This document shows, one piece after another, positions 1 through 5,719 of a stretch of DNA of 6,871 bases. Origin of the DNA: Acidobacteriota bacterium. GTDB lineage: Bacteria; Acidobacteriota; Terriglobia; Acidoferrales; UBA7541. Under the pieces are notes generated by a model that worked only from the letters and a program-made list of their open reading frames with translations, was not told the origin of the DNA and ran no database searches. A program made the position numbers and the translations under genes. Location: the NCBI GenBank assembly GCA_019239815.1, contig JAFAZL010000560.1, forward strand, positions 1 through 6,871, read 5' to 3'. Position 1 is the stretch's first letter. Every line of letters starts with the position of its first letter.

Positions 1-174
1 GAAGTTACGGCGGGGCAGGACGTTGCTTTTGCGACCGCAGTCGGAAAGTGCCTCAGCAGAGATCGAAACGGTGAAAAAGAAAACCTCCAATTTCGTTTGA
101 CGATGGGATTTCGCAAGCGCGATGGGCGATGGCGCATCGTGCACGAACATCATTCCCTGCCAGCCGAAGATTGA
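1..174 (+). CDS. SnoaL-like / DUF4440-type protein, C-terminal fragment
   Basis: The first 57 codons of the window, in frame 1, form the end of a gene that begins outside it and stops at TGA 172-174. The visible part reads as two beta-strands of a cystatin-like (NTF2/SnoaL) fold. There is an internal 'NGEKENLQFRLTMGFRK' strand followed by 'DGRWRIVHEHHSLP', which is the typical closing strand of SnoaL_3/DUF4440 (YybH-like) proteins. The family consists of small alpha+beta-cone proteins of about 120-150 residues with a hydrophobic pocket; many have no proven activity, and some are isomerases or ligand binders. The catalytic or ligand residues lie in the missing N-terminal half, so no reaction can be assigned. 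The family call rests on the closing-strand motif and is fairly sure; the function is unknown. Confidence 0.8.
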   Translation, partial: EVTAGQDVAFATAVGKCLSRDRNGEKENLQFRLTMGFRKRDGRWRIVHEHHSLPAED

Positions 175-341
175 GCGAAACACTAAGCTGATAGTTCGAT
201 GCCCATCACGCCTGGAGGTCGAATTCCCGCGCCCAAGTTCTCCTACGTCGCTCGACACAGCTGGACGGCGGTTCGACACCTGTCAATTAACCGTCTATTC
301 ATCTAGACCCTGAAAGACTGACTCACACGTTGGAGGTCGAG

Positions 342-932
342 ATGATCTCACTGGTGTGTCTGTTCTTGCTTGTTTCTCGAGCCGGCGCCGGTCAGTCGGT
401 TGAAAGTCCGTTCGGCCGAATTCGTTCTCAGGTGGCGGTAGAAACGCTGCACGCCAATTCAACGGAGATCGCAGGGGTTTACAGAAATCCGCCGGACGAA
501 AATGGGAAGGTTGCCGACAGTTCCGCCGTGAGGACGGCGCTGTATCTCTTTCCGGACGGAACATATCTTTATGTTCAGAGAGCGTTGTCCATGCCACCGA
601 CCATCTTCGACAAAGGCACCTGGAGAATTGTTGCCGACGTTGTCGAACTTAAATCGGCGCGAGAGGTTACCTGGAATCCTGACCTGGAGCGCAAGTTCCT
701 GATGCTCCGGCGAAGTTCACACCCTGAAGAATTTCTTTTGGTAGGGACCGATGTGGCGGTCAAGCGTTTCGAAAGGCTTGCCGGAAGCGATGGGGAGAAC
801 GCGCTGTTAACGGTGGCGAAAAAGCGGAAGAGAGTGATTGAGCCGGAAAGAGCGGCCAGAGTCAAAGGCTACTTAATGAGGAAAGCTTGGCATCCCGAAC
901 GATTTGGTGATGCGCCTCGAATGACATTCTAG
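342..932 (+). CDS. small secreted protein of unknown function
   Basis: This is a 196-residue protein starting at ATG 342. The start is set by a strong Shine-Dalgarno GGAGG at 332-336 with a 5-base spacer. A TTG twelve bases earlier would add the acidic residues MEVE in front of the signal and is unlikely. Residues 1-17 (MISLVCLFLLVSRAGAG) look like a short Sec signal peptide with AxA-type cleavage near 14-17, although the usual basic N-terminal residue is missing. The mature part has a 'GVY...LYLFPDGTYLYV...GTWRIVADVVELKS' pattern at about residues 45-105. This is a run of beta-strands with G-Y and D-G turns, reminiscent of small lipocalin-like or NlpE-like barrels. The C-terminal third is basic (KKRKR near 160-164). 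I do not recognise a family. It follows the SnoaL-like gene by 167 bases and converges on the minus-strand gene ending at 957, with only 24 bases between them and no clear terminator. Confidence 0.78.
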   Translation: MISLVCLFLLVSRAGAGQSVESPFGRIRSQVAVETLHANSTEIAGVYRNPPDENGKVADSSAVRTALYLFPDGTYLYVQRALSMPPTIFDKGTWRIVADVVELKSAREVTWNPDLERKFLMLRRSSHPEEFLLVGTDVAVKRFERLAGSDGENALLTVAKKRKRVIEPERAARVKGYLMRKAWHPERFGDAPRMTF

Positions 933-956
933 AGGGCTTTCGTGTGACTCTGTGCG

Positions 957-1175
957 TTAGTTGCTAGTTTCGGTTTCCGGGACGGAGACGCGGACGATTG
1001 TGCCTGCGCCGACGCAGAAGGCGAAATACCAACCGGCGACTCGTTCGGCTCCGAGGGAGGACTGGCGTTCGAGGACTTTGAAGGTGCTTTCGTCGGTGGC
1101 CCACATGTTGCCGTCGAGTTCGAAGGTTTTCGTTTTTGGCAAGCTGTTCGAGTAGGTCGAATTATGAAGGGGCAT
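957..1175 (-). CDS. 72-residue small protein downstream of the two-component pair
   Basis: The start is ATG 1175-1173, preceded by AAGGAG (plus-strand CTCCTT 1180-1185) with a 4-base spacer, and the stop is TAA 959-957. A longer reading from 1247 exists but lacks such a ribosome site. Codons near the end (GTC CGC GTC TCC GTC CCG GAA ACC) show the G/C-ending bias of the neighbouring real genes, which supports genuine coding. The protein has a polar N-terminus (MPLHNSTYSNSLPKTK). A compact core follows with alternating pattern: 'FELDGNMWATDESTFKVLE', then 'VAGWYFAFCVGAGTIVRVSVPE'. There is no signal peptide, and the WYFAFCVGAGTIV stretch is too short and mixed to be called a membrane helix confidently. 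I recognise no family. It lies 127 bases after the response regulator on the same strand, with a weak hairpin between, so it may be co-transcribed or a separate unit. Confidence 0.6.
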   Translation of the reverse strand: MPLHNSTYSNSLPKTKTFELDGNMWATDESTFKVLERQSSLGAERVAGWYFAFCVGAGTIVRVSVPETETSN

Positions 1176-1246
1176 GGGACTCCTTGCGAGCGAATCTACA
1201 ACGCGGCGGGAGTCTGAGACCTGGTGTGCCGAAAATTTGTTGCCCA

Positions 1247-1276
1247 AAACGTTACCTAGGTAGCAGTCGCGTAACG
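1247..1276 (-). terminator. weak hairpin with T-run after the OmpR-type regulator gene
   Basis: Read on the minus strand, CGTTAC (1276-1271) can pair with GTAACG (1255-1250) across a 15-base loop and is followed directly by TTTT. The stem is only six pairs and the loop is large, so at best this is an attenuating terminator. A 10-base palindrome TACCTAGGTA (1253-1262) overlaps it, so an operator is the alternative reading. The hairpin begins 26 bases past the regulator stop codon. Confidence 0.27.
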
Positions 1277-1302
1277 AGACGAACGGCGTGGGAGCTAGGC
1301 GA

Positions 1303-2073
1303 TCATTTTTTCGGTTCGACGACGAACTGGTAGCCGAGACCTCGCACTGTGAGGAGGTGGCGAGGCTTCGTGGGGTCGCGTTCGATGTAGCGGCGGAGGC
1401 GAACGATGAAATTGTCGATGGCGCGAGTGTCGGTGTCTTCGTGGAGATTCCAGACGTCTTGGAGGATCGATTTGCGTGAGACGGGTTTGCCGGTGTTGCG
1501 GATGAGATAGCGAAGGAGTTCGGCTTCCATCAGGGTGAGTTGGAAAGATTGCTTGCCGACTTTGAGCTGGAGCGTTTCGAAATCGAAGGTTTTGCCATCG
1601 AACGAAAATTTTTCGGTGGCTGCGACAATTGAGGGAGCTGCACTGCCATTTTGCGCCGAGCGTGCCGCTGGCGATGAGGCCGACTCCGATGACGCTTGAT
1701 GCCAGTTTTTACGGCGGAGCAGGCTTTCGAGGCGCGCGAGCAAGATCGCGAGATTGAAGGGTTTGGGAAGATAGTCGTCAGCGCCGGATTCGAAACCCTT
1801 TAGCACGTCCTCTGGGCGCCCACGCGCGGTTAGCATCAGCAGCGGGATGTAGTTTTTTGCTTCGCGCAATTCGCGAGCGACGGTGAAGCCGTCCTTCCCT
1901 GGCAACATCACATCGAGAACGAGCGCTTCGAAGTCGGAGTCGTCTTTCAGGAGGAGGTCGAGCGCTTCTTCGCCTTTGCCGCTGATGTGAACGGAGTGGC
2001 CTTCGGCTTCGAGATTGAAGCGCAGGCCTTCAGCGAGATGCGTTTCGTCTTCGACGATGAGGATGCGGCTCAT
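1303..2073 (-). CDS. OmpR/PhoB-family response regulator
   Basis: A 256-residue cytoplasmic transcription regulator. The receiver domain (about 1-120) carries the acidic pair E8/D9, phosphoacceptor D54 in 'LVLDVMLPGKDG', switch T82 and conserved K104 in 'LPKPF'. A 30-residue Ser/Ala-rich linker (about 122-150) follows, longer than usual. The C-terminal winged helix (about 152-253) is of Trans_reg_C type, with 'LTLMEAELLRYLIRN', 'VSRKSILQDVW', 'RAIDNFIVRLRRYIE' and the closing 'LLTVRGLGYQFV'. It is the cognate partner of the kinase encoded immediately upstream: the ATG of this gene overlaps the kinase TGA as ATGA (2073-2070), indicating translational coupling. Family knowledge says phosphorylated members dimerise head-to-tail on direct repeats spaced about 11 bases. 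Targets are not shown by the sequence; a candidate site is the tandem repeat upstream of the desaturase. No specific PhoB, KdpE or other orthology is claimed. Confidence 0.97.
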   Translation of the reverse strand: MSRILIVEDETHLAEGLRFNLEAEGHSVHISGKGEEALDLLLKDDSDFEALVLDVMLPGKDGFTVARELREAKNYIPLLMLTARGRPEDVLKGFESGADDYLPKPFNLAILLARLESLLRRKNWHQASSESASSPAARSAQNGSAAPSIVAATEKFSFDGKTFDFETLQLKVGKQSFQLTLMEAELLRYLIRNTGKPVSRKSILQDVWNLHEDTDTRAIDNFIVRLRRYIERDPTKPRHLLTVRGLGYQFVVEPKK

Positions 2074-2975
2074 GCGCGATAGACCCGCGGAAGCGTGAGC
2101 GTGAAAGTGCTGCCCTGGCCTTCGCCGCCGCTTTCGGCGAAGGCATCACCACCGTAGCGGCGGGCGACGGCGCGAACGATGAAGAGGCCGAGGCCGGTGC
2201 CTTTGACTTGTCCGGTGGCCGGATTCTGAACGCGATAAAAGCGATTGAAAATGCGTTTGAGTTCGGGCCGCGGGATGCCGATGCCTTGGTCGCGAACGCT
2301 GAGGGAAATCGTGTCGATGTCGGGCGTGCGGACATCGACGACGATGTCTTTCTTTCCGCCGGAATATTTCACGGCGTTGTCGAAGAGATTGAAGACGGCG
2401 GTGCGAAGTTCTTCGGGATTGCCCATGACGATCAGATCGTCTTTGGGCGGAGCGCCAAAGCGAAGCAGTTCGGGGGCAAGATGATGGCGAAGGCGGGCGA
2501 GTTCGAGAGTGTCGGTGACGACGGCGCCGAAGTTGATCTCCTGCCAATTGCGCTTGTGGGTGAGGTGCCGCGCTTCGCCGGCTTTGAGGACTTGCTCGAC
2601 GGTGCCGAGGAGGCGCTCGGAATCTTCGAGCATGATGCGGTAGAACTCGCGGCGCTGGGCTTCGTCGATCGGGCGGGTTTGGAGGGTTTCGAGATAGAGA
2701 CGGATGCTGGCGATCGGTGTTTTCAGCTCATGCGTTACGGCGTTGAGGAAGCTGTCCTGGCGTTCGTTGCGCTTGATTTCGCGGACGATGAAAATCGTAT
2801 AGACGACGAGGCCGGCAATGATCGCGGCGAAGAAAACGATTCCGAGGATGAGCGGGACGATGCTGCGCGAGTGGTAGATAATCCAGCTGACGTTGAGGAA
2901 GATCGCGACGGCGGTGAGGACAGCGCCGAGGGTGATGAAGAAGGCGATGGTTCTTGTGCGGCTGGTGATGCGCAT
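2070..2975 (-). CDS. sensor histidine kinase lacking a periplasmic sensor domain
   Basis: A 301-residue inner-membrane kinase. I chose ATG 2975 because the longer GTG reading from 3062 would start inside the terminator stem of the preceding gene. Even so, no strong ribosome site precedes 2975. Two transmembrane helices (about 10-33 and 39-64) are joined by only about five residues (YHSRS), so there is no extracytoplasmic sensor. No PAS domain, and no HAMP of normal length, is visible between helix 2 and the HisKA domain. The HisKA H-box is 'FLNAVTHELKTPIAS' with phosphoacceptor H82. The HATPase_c domain has N-box 'FNLFDNAVKYS' (N200), G1 box 'DQGIGIP' (D229) and G2 box 'GTGLGL' (259-264), all intact. 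It should autophosphorylate and pass phosphate to the overlapping OmpR-type regulator. The architecture fits an intramembrane-sensing kinase that responds to membrane state or a membrane partner; the signal itself is inference. No promoter hexamers were recognised in 2976-3044. Confidence 0.97.
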   Translation of the reverse strand: MRITSRTRTIAFFITLGAVLTAVAIFLNVSWIIYHSRSIVPLILGIVFFAAIIAGLVVYTIFIVREIKRNERQDSFLNAVTHELKTPIASIRLYLETLQTRPIDEAQRREFYRIMLEDSERLLGTVEQVLKAGEARHLTHKRNWQEINFGAVVTDTLELARLRHHLAPELLRFGAPPKDDLIVMGNPEELRTAVFNLFDNAVKYSGGKKDIVVDVRTPDIDTISLSVRDQGIGIPRPELKRIFNRFYRVQNPATGQVKGTGLGLFIVRAVARRYGGDAFAESGGEGQGSTFTLTLPRVYRA

Positions 2976-3044
2976 CGGTAAGGCTAGTTTACTGGAAGGG
3001 CGGCGAAGCGGGACAGGGTTGAGGCTTGAGAAGAACTGGGCGAT

Positions 3045-3084
3045 GGAAAGAAAAGACCCCACCCCTTGAAAGGCAAGGGTGGGG
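3045..3084 (-). terminator. intrinsic terminator of the desaturase gene
   Basis: On the minus strand CCCCACCCTTG (3084-3074) pairs with CAAGGGGTGGGG (3068-3057), with one bulged base and a 5-base loop. It is followed by TCTTTTCTTTCC (3056-3045). It begins 18 bases after the desaturase stop. The stem is GC-rich and the T-rich tail is in the right place, so this is a convincing rho-independent terminator on this strand. It separates the desaturase transcript from the kinase-regulator operon. The flanking TGGGTGCCCCACCC form resembles dispersed palindromes I recall from acidobacterial genomes. Confidence 0.85.
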
Positions 3085-3102
3085 CACCCAATTTCTCAGA
3101 AC

Positions 3103-4044
3103 TTAGTCGCCGGAGACGAGTTCTTCTTCGACTACGGGCAGGATGGGCAACGCTGTAACGCTGTCGTTCGTTAGTGCCGGCGCTGGGGCGGCGGCGCGCT
3201 GGGCTTCGTGAGCTTCGGGCGTAAGCTGGTTGAGCTTTATGTCCCAGGCGAGGCCGAGCGCCTTGAGCGTGGAGATGCCCCACCAATTCATGTCGATCTC
3301 GTACCACGCGAGGCCGTGCTTCGCAGCAATTGGAACGGCGTGATGGTTGTTGTGCCAGCCCTCGCCGAAGGTGAGGATGGCGACCCAAAAGCTGTTGGTC
3401 GAAGTATCGGTTGTGAGGAAGCGACGCGAGCCCCACATGTGCGTAGCGGAGTTGACGAGCCAGGTGGAGTGCAGGCCGAGCACGGTGCGAAGGAATACCG
3501 CCCAGAGCATTACGGACAAGCCGCCGAAAGCGAGCGTGATGACGGCGAGCACCGTGATGGGCACCCAGTGGTACTTGCTGATCCACATATAAAACTTGTG
3601 TTTGCGGAGGTCGGGAACGTAGGGGAGAAGCTCGGCCGTGTTCTGATGCATCGCCTGGCCGGTGATGATCCAGCCCATGTGCGCCCAGAAGCCGCCGTCT
3701 TGCGGCGAATGCGGATCGCCTTCTTTGTCGGTGTTCTGGTGATGGATGCGGTGCGTGGCAACCCAAGCGATGGGGCCGCCTTCGAGAGCGAGAGTGCCGC
3801 AGGTGGTGAGCACGTATTCGAGCCAGAGCGGAGTTTTGTAACCGCGGTGCGTCAGCAGGCGATGGTAGCCCATGCCGATGCCAAGGCTGCCGGCGATCCA
3901 GTAGAGCACGACGGCGACGGCGAGCGCTTTCCAAGAAAAGAAGAAGAGAGCGGCGATCGCGCCGACGTGAAACATAAGCATGAAAGAAGTGGTCGTCCAG
4001 TTCAGTGGCGCTTTAAACGTGCGGTCGTCATGCAGAAGGCTCAT
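3103..4044 (-). CDS. acyl-CoA / fatty-acid desaturase (stearoyl-CoA delta-9 type)
   Basis: A 313-residue integral-membrane di-iron desaturase that introduces a cis double bond into fatty acyl chains using O2 and an electron donor, raising membrane fluidity. All three histidine boxes of the type-1 membrane desaturases are present. They are HRLLTH (61-66), HRIHH (98-102, within 'WVATHRIHHQNTDKEGDPHSP') and HNNHH (231-235, within 'GEGWHNNHHAVP'). Extra conserved histidines occur near 192 and 202. Hydrophobic segments at about 19-55, 72-92 and 160-195 fit the four-helix topology. The 'GYHRLLTH' and 'EGGPIAWVATHR' contexts match acyl-CoA desaturases rather than plant acyl-ACP enzymes. No fused cytochrome b5 domain is present; the last 35 residues are a polar Ala/Pro-rich tail. 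ATG 4044 has GAGGA (plus 4052-4056) seven bases upstream. It has its own terminator, a 172-base leader with a tandem repeat, and a histidine kinase downstream, so lipid-responsive control is plausible. Exact regiospecificity is inferred from the family. Confidence 0.96.
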   Translation of the reverse strand: MSLLHDDRTFKAPLNWTTTSFMLMFHVGAIAALFFFSWKALAVAVVLYWIAGSLGIGMGYHRLLTHRGYKTPLWLEYVLTTCGTLALEGGPIAWVATHRIHHQNTDKEGDPHSPQDGGFWAHMGWIITGQAMHQNTAELLPYVPDLRKHKFYMWISKYHWVPITVLAVITLAFGGLSVMLWAVFLRTVLGLHSTWLVNSATHMWGSRRFLTTDTSTNSFWVAILTFGEGWHNNHHAVPIAAKHGLAWYEIDMNWWGISTLKALGLAWDIKLNQLTPEAHEAQRAAAPAPALTNDSVTALPILPVVEEELVSGD

Positions 4045-4114
4045 TCGCGGGGTCCTCGGCGCGGGCTACGCGCATCACACGATTACGACCGTAGCATGCG
4101 GGCGGAAATCGCTC

Positions 4115-4131
4115 TGTAATACTTGTGTAAT
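4115..4131. promoter_or_regulatory. tandem TGTAAT-N5-TGTAAT repeat upstream of the desaturase
   Basis: TGTAAT occurs at 4115-4120 and again at 4126-4131, exactly 11 bases apart. It lies 71-87 bases before the desaturase start, where it reads ATTACA-N5-ATTACA on the coding strand. Two 6-mers in direct repeat at one-helical-turn spacing is the usual operator form for OmpR/PhoB-family dimers. A third related element, CGATTAC at 4080-4086, forms an inverted repeat with GTAATCG at 4127-4133. A TATTAC hexamer inside the repeat could serve as a -10 box, which would make the site repressing, but no good -35 accompanies it. Binding is inference. Confidence 0.35.
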
Positions 4132-4216
4132 CGGAGGTACAGGTCAGGCGAAGTTGTTAAGGGGAAGGGAACTCGAAACTTAGAGAGGGCAAATTCTTTG
4201 CGGTGATCGGGGGAGA

Positions 4217-5404
4217 CTAGTCTTTTGCATCTGTGCGCAAATGCCGGATGAAAAAAGGCACTGCGCGGGCCACGCGATCGGTGCCGGCCTGGGCCCATCG
4301 TGGTACGCCGCGAGGCTTTTCGGCGAGTAAATTTGAAATGTGAATCAAGGATGGGTGGCAATCGGCGACAAGTTTCACAAAGGCAGTCAGGGGCACAGCC
4401 AACAATACGCCCATGATGCCCCAGAGCCAGCCCCAGAAGAGCATTCCCATGGTGGCAGCCACAGGGCCGATGTTCACACGCGAGCCGATGAACCTCGGGA
4501 TCAGGAAGTTGGCCGAGATGATATGCGACGCGATGGCAGCAACACAGATCACGATAAAGGGACCTGGCGAATCGAATTGAAGGATGGAAGAAAAGAGCGG
4601 CAATCCGGCAGCGAGAATTGCTCCAAGGAAGGGAACCAAATTCAGGAAGCCGCTAGCGATTCCGAGTGGAAGGTAACCCGGGATCCTCAGCCCCCAGAGG
4701 ATGGCTACCATCACCGCGGCCATAGCGGCGCCGATGATGACGTTTCCGACGACGTAGCCGCGCACCATCTTGGCCAGCAAAGCGGTGAACTGAGGAACGT
4801 CGGTCTTTTCCCCGAAGGTGTGCGCCAGCCAGCCGTAGAGATGTGACTTCCGCACGAGCATGAAGAACATGAGAAACGGAACGATGCCGCCGACGATCAC
4901 GGCACCCCAAACGCTGCCGACGCCGCGAATTAGATACGAAGGCCAGGCCGGGTGTTCGTCGACACGCACGACTTGCGGTTGGCGTTTTGTGATGGGCGCA
5001 GGAGTGGCCGTAATGCTACCGGCAGATTTTTGAACTTTTTCGATGCGTTGATTGATGGGTTCGAAGGCGTCGTGAATGCGATCGGCGTAGTCAGGTAAAT
5101 CTTCGATGATCTGGTTCGCCCGGCCGTACGAGGCGCGGATCGCGAGACCCAAACCCAGCAATGCGGTAACGATAAGGAATCCGGTTGAGAGAACGCGCGG
5201 AATACGGAACCGCTCGAGATATGTCGGAATCGGGTCGCAAAGAAGAGCGAGAAAGCCGGAGAGAAGAAAAGTGATGCAGAGAGAGCTAGCGAAATAGGCG
5301 AAGGCCACGATGATGGCGATGACGACGACCCAAAGCAGGCCGACGATGCGCACCATCGGGCGCGGCTGGAGTTCTGTCTGCGAAGAGCCGGGAATGGCAG
5401 GCAT
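4217..5404 (-). CDS. AI-2E-family (TqsA/YdiK-like) membrane transporter
   Basis: A 395-residue polytopic inner-membrane protein of the AI-2E/UPF0118 family (members have been linked to autoinducer-2 export, Na+/H+ exchange or other efflux; the substrate here is unknown). ATG 5404 is favoured over an upstream TTG at 5452 because AGGAGA (plus 5409-5414) sits four bases before it. The order is typical: paired N-terminal helices (about 18-56), a third helix (about 72-90), then a soluble segment (about 91-155). Next come a helix at about 165-185 and a helical bundle from about 217 onward. The signature 'LNLVPFLGAILAAGLP' lies at about 253-268. The C-terminal signature runs from 'IPRFIGSRVNIGP' to 'GIMGVLLAVPLTAFVKL' (about 302-345). 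The linker includes a Pro/Thr-rich stretch that looks disordered. Length is at the upper end of the normal 340-400 range. It is same-strand with DUF3309 upstream (162-base gap) and the desaturase downstream (172-base gap); the gaps suggest separate units. Confidence 0.95.
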   Translation of the reverse strand: MPAIPGSSQTELQPRPMVRIVGLLWVVVIAIIVAFAYFASSLCITFLLSGFLALLCDPIPTYLERFRIPRVLSTGFLIVTALLGLGLAIRASYGRANQIIEDLPDYADRIHDAFEPINQRIEKVQKSAGSITATPAPITKRQPQVVRVDEHPAWPSYLIRGVGSVWGAVIVGGIVPFLMFFMLVRKSHLYGWLAHTFGEKTDVPQFTALLAKMVRGYVVGNVIIGAAMAAVMVAILWGLRIPGYLPLGIASGFLNLVPFLGAILAAGLPLFSSILQFDSPGPFIVICVAAIASHIISANFLIPRFIGSRVNIGPVAATMGMLFWGWLWGIMGVLLAVPLTAFVKLVADCHPSLIHISNLLAEKPRGVPRWAQAGTDRVARAVPFFIRHLRTDAKD

Positions 5405-5505
5405 CAACTCTCCTGTGCCAGTAAAGAGCCTTGAGATTTCTCGAGTCAACAACCTGTCGAATGAAGTAGAAAATCAAGCCACACGAAAGCCGACCTGCAA
5501 CAATT

Positions 5506-5547
5506 GCGAGCGAACACGAAGGTCGACGACCGCACGTGTCCGCTCGC
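5506..5547 (-). terminator. 13-pair stem-loop downstream of the DUF3309 gene
   Basis: GCGAGCGGACACG (minus, 5547-5535) pairs with CGTGTTCGCTCGC (5518-5506) across a 16-base loop that itself contains the near-palindrome GGTCGTCGACC. In the minus-strand RNA all 13 positions pair, one being G-U; in the plus-strand RNA that position would be an A-C mismatch. The structure therefore belongs to the minus transcript. It starts 20 bases after the DUF3309 stop. No T-run follows, so it may be a poor terminator or a 3'-end-stabilising or protein-binding hairpin. Confidence 0.5.
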
Positions 5548-5566
5548 AGCCCGATTCAAAATTTCG

Positions 5567-5719
5567 CTATATGCGCCCAAGCAGCAAGAGTATGACGAGT
5601 ACGAGAACGACGAGCCCAAGGCCGCCGCTCGGGTAATATCCCCAACCTTGGCTGTACGGCCAGGTCGGGAGAGCACCCAGCGCAACCAAGAGCAGAATCA
5701 CAACGAGTATGGTTATCAT
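5567..5719 (-). CDS. DUF3309-family 50-residue membrane peptide
   Basis: A 50-residue gene starting at ATG 5719-5717 and ending at TAG 5569-5567. It has two hydrophobic helices (MITILVVILLLVALGAL at 1-17 and LGLVVLVLVILLLLG at about 34-48). They are separated by the invariant-looking turn 'PTWPYSQGWGYYPSGG' (18-33), and the protein ends in GRI. This helix / PTWPYS..WGYYPSGG / helix / GRI arrangement is what I know as DUF3309, a family of about 50-residue proteins widespread in proteobacteria and acidobacteria with no established function. It is predicted to be a hairpin in the inner membrane. AAGGGG at plus 5731-5736 gives a ribosome site with an 11-base spacer, slightly long. It is followed by a stem-loop and then, 162 bases on, by the AI-2E gene. 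Family recognition is strong; function is unknown. Confidence 0.9.
   Translation of the reverse strand: MITILVVILLLVALGALPTWPYSQGWGYYPSGGLGLVVLVLVILLLLGRI

Noticed and set aside
2208..2981. 257-codon open frame on the plus strand opposite the histidine kinase
   Set aside because: It has the same shadow effect: extremely acidic composition (repeated D/E/G) without motifs, while the opposite frame has intact H, N, G1 and G2 boxes.
2984..3934. 316-codon minus-strand frame overlapping the desaturase in another frame
   Set aside because: The product is rich in R, H, P and A, typical of an out-of-frame reading of a GC-rich gene. It runs across the desaturase terminator.
3208..4119. 303-codon open frame on the plus strand opposite the desaturase
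   Set aside because: It is a shadow produced by the G/C-biased third positions of the desaturase. Its composition is low-complexity and charged (runs of E, D, G, R), with no domain and no ribosome site. The desaturase has all three histidine boxes.
4189..4201. GCAAA-TTC-TTTGC hairpin after the AI-2E gene
   Set aside because: It has a five-pair AT-rich stem with no T-run, too weak to call a terminator.
4214..4223. Palindrome AGACTAGTCT over the AI-2E stop codon
   Set aside because: It is a perfect but short palindrome without loop or T-run. Nothing ties it to termination or binding.
4340..4846. 168-codon plus-strand frame opposite the AI-2E gene
   Set aside because: It is very hydrophilic (H, E, D, G, Q) with no domain, and it mirrors the hydrophobic transporter codons on the other strand.
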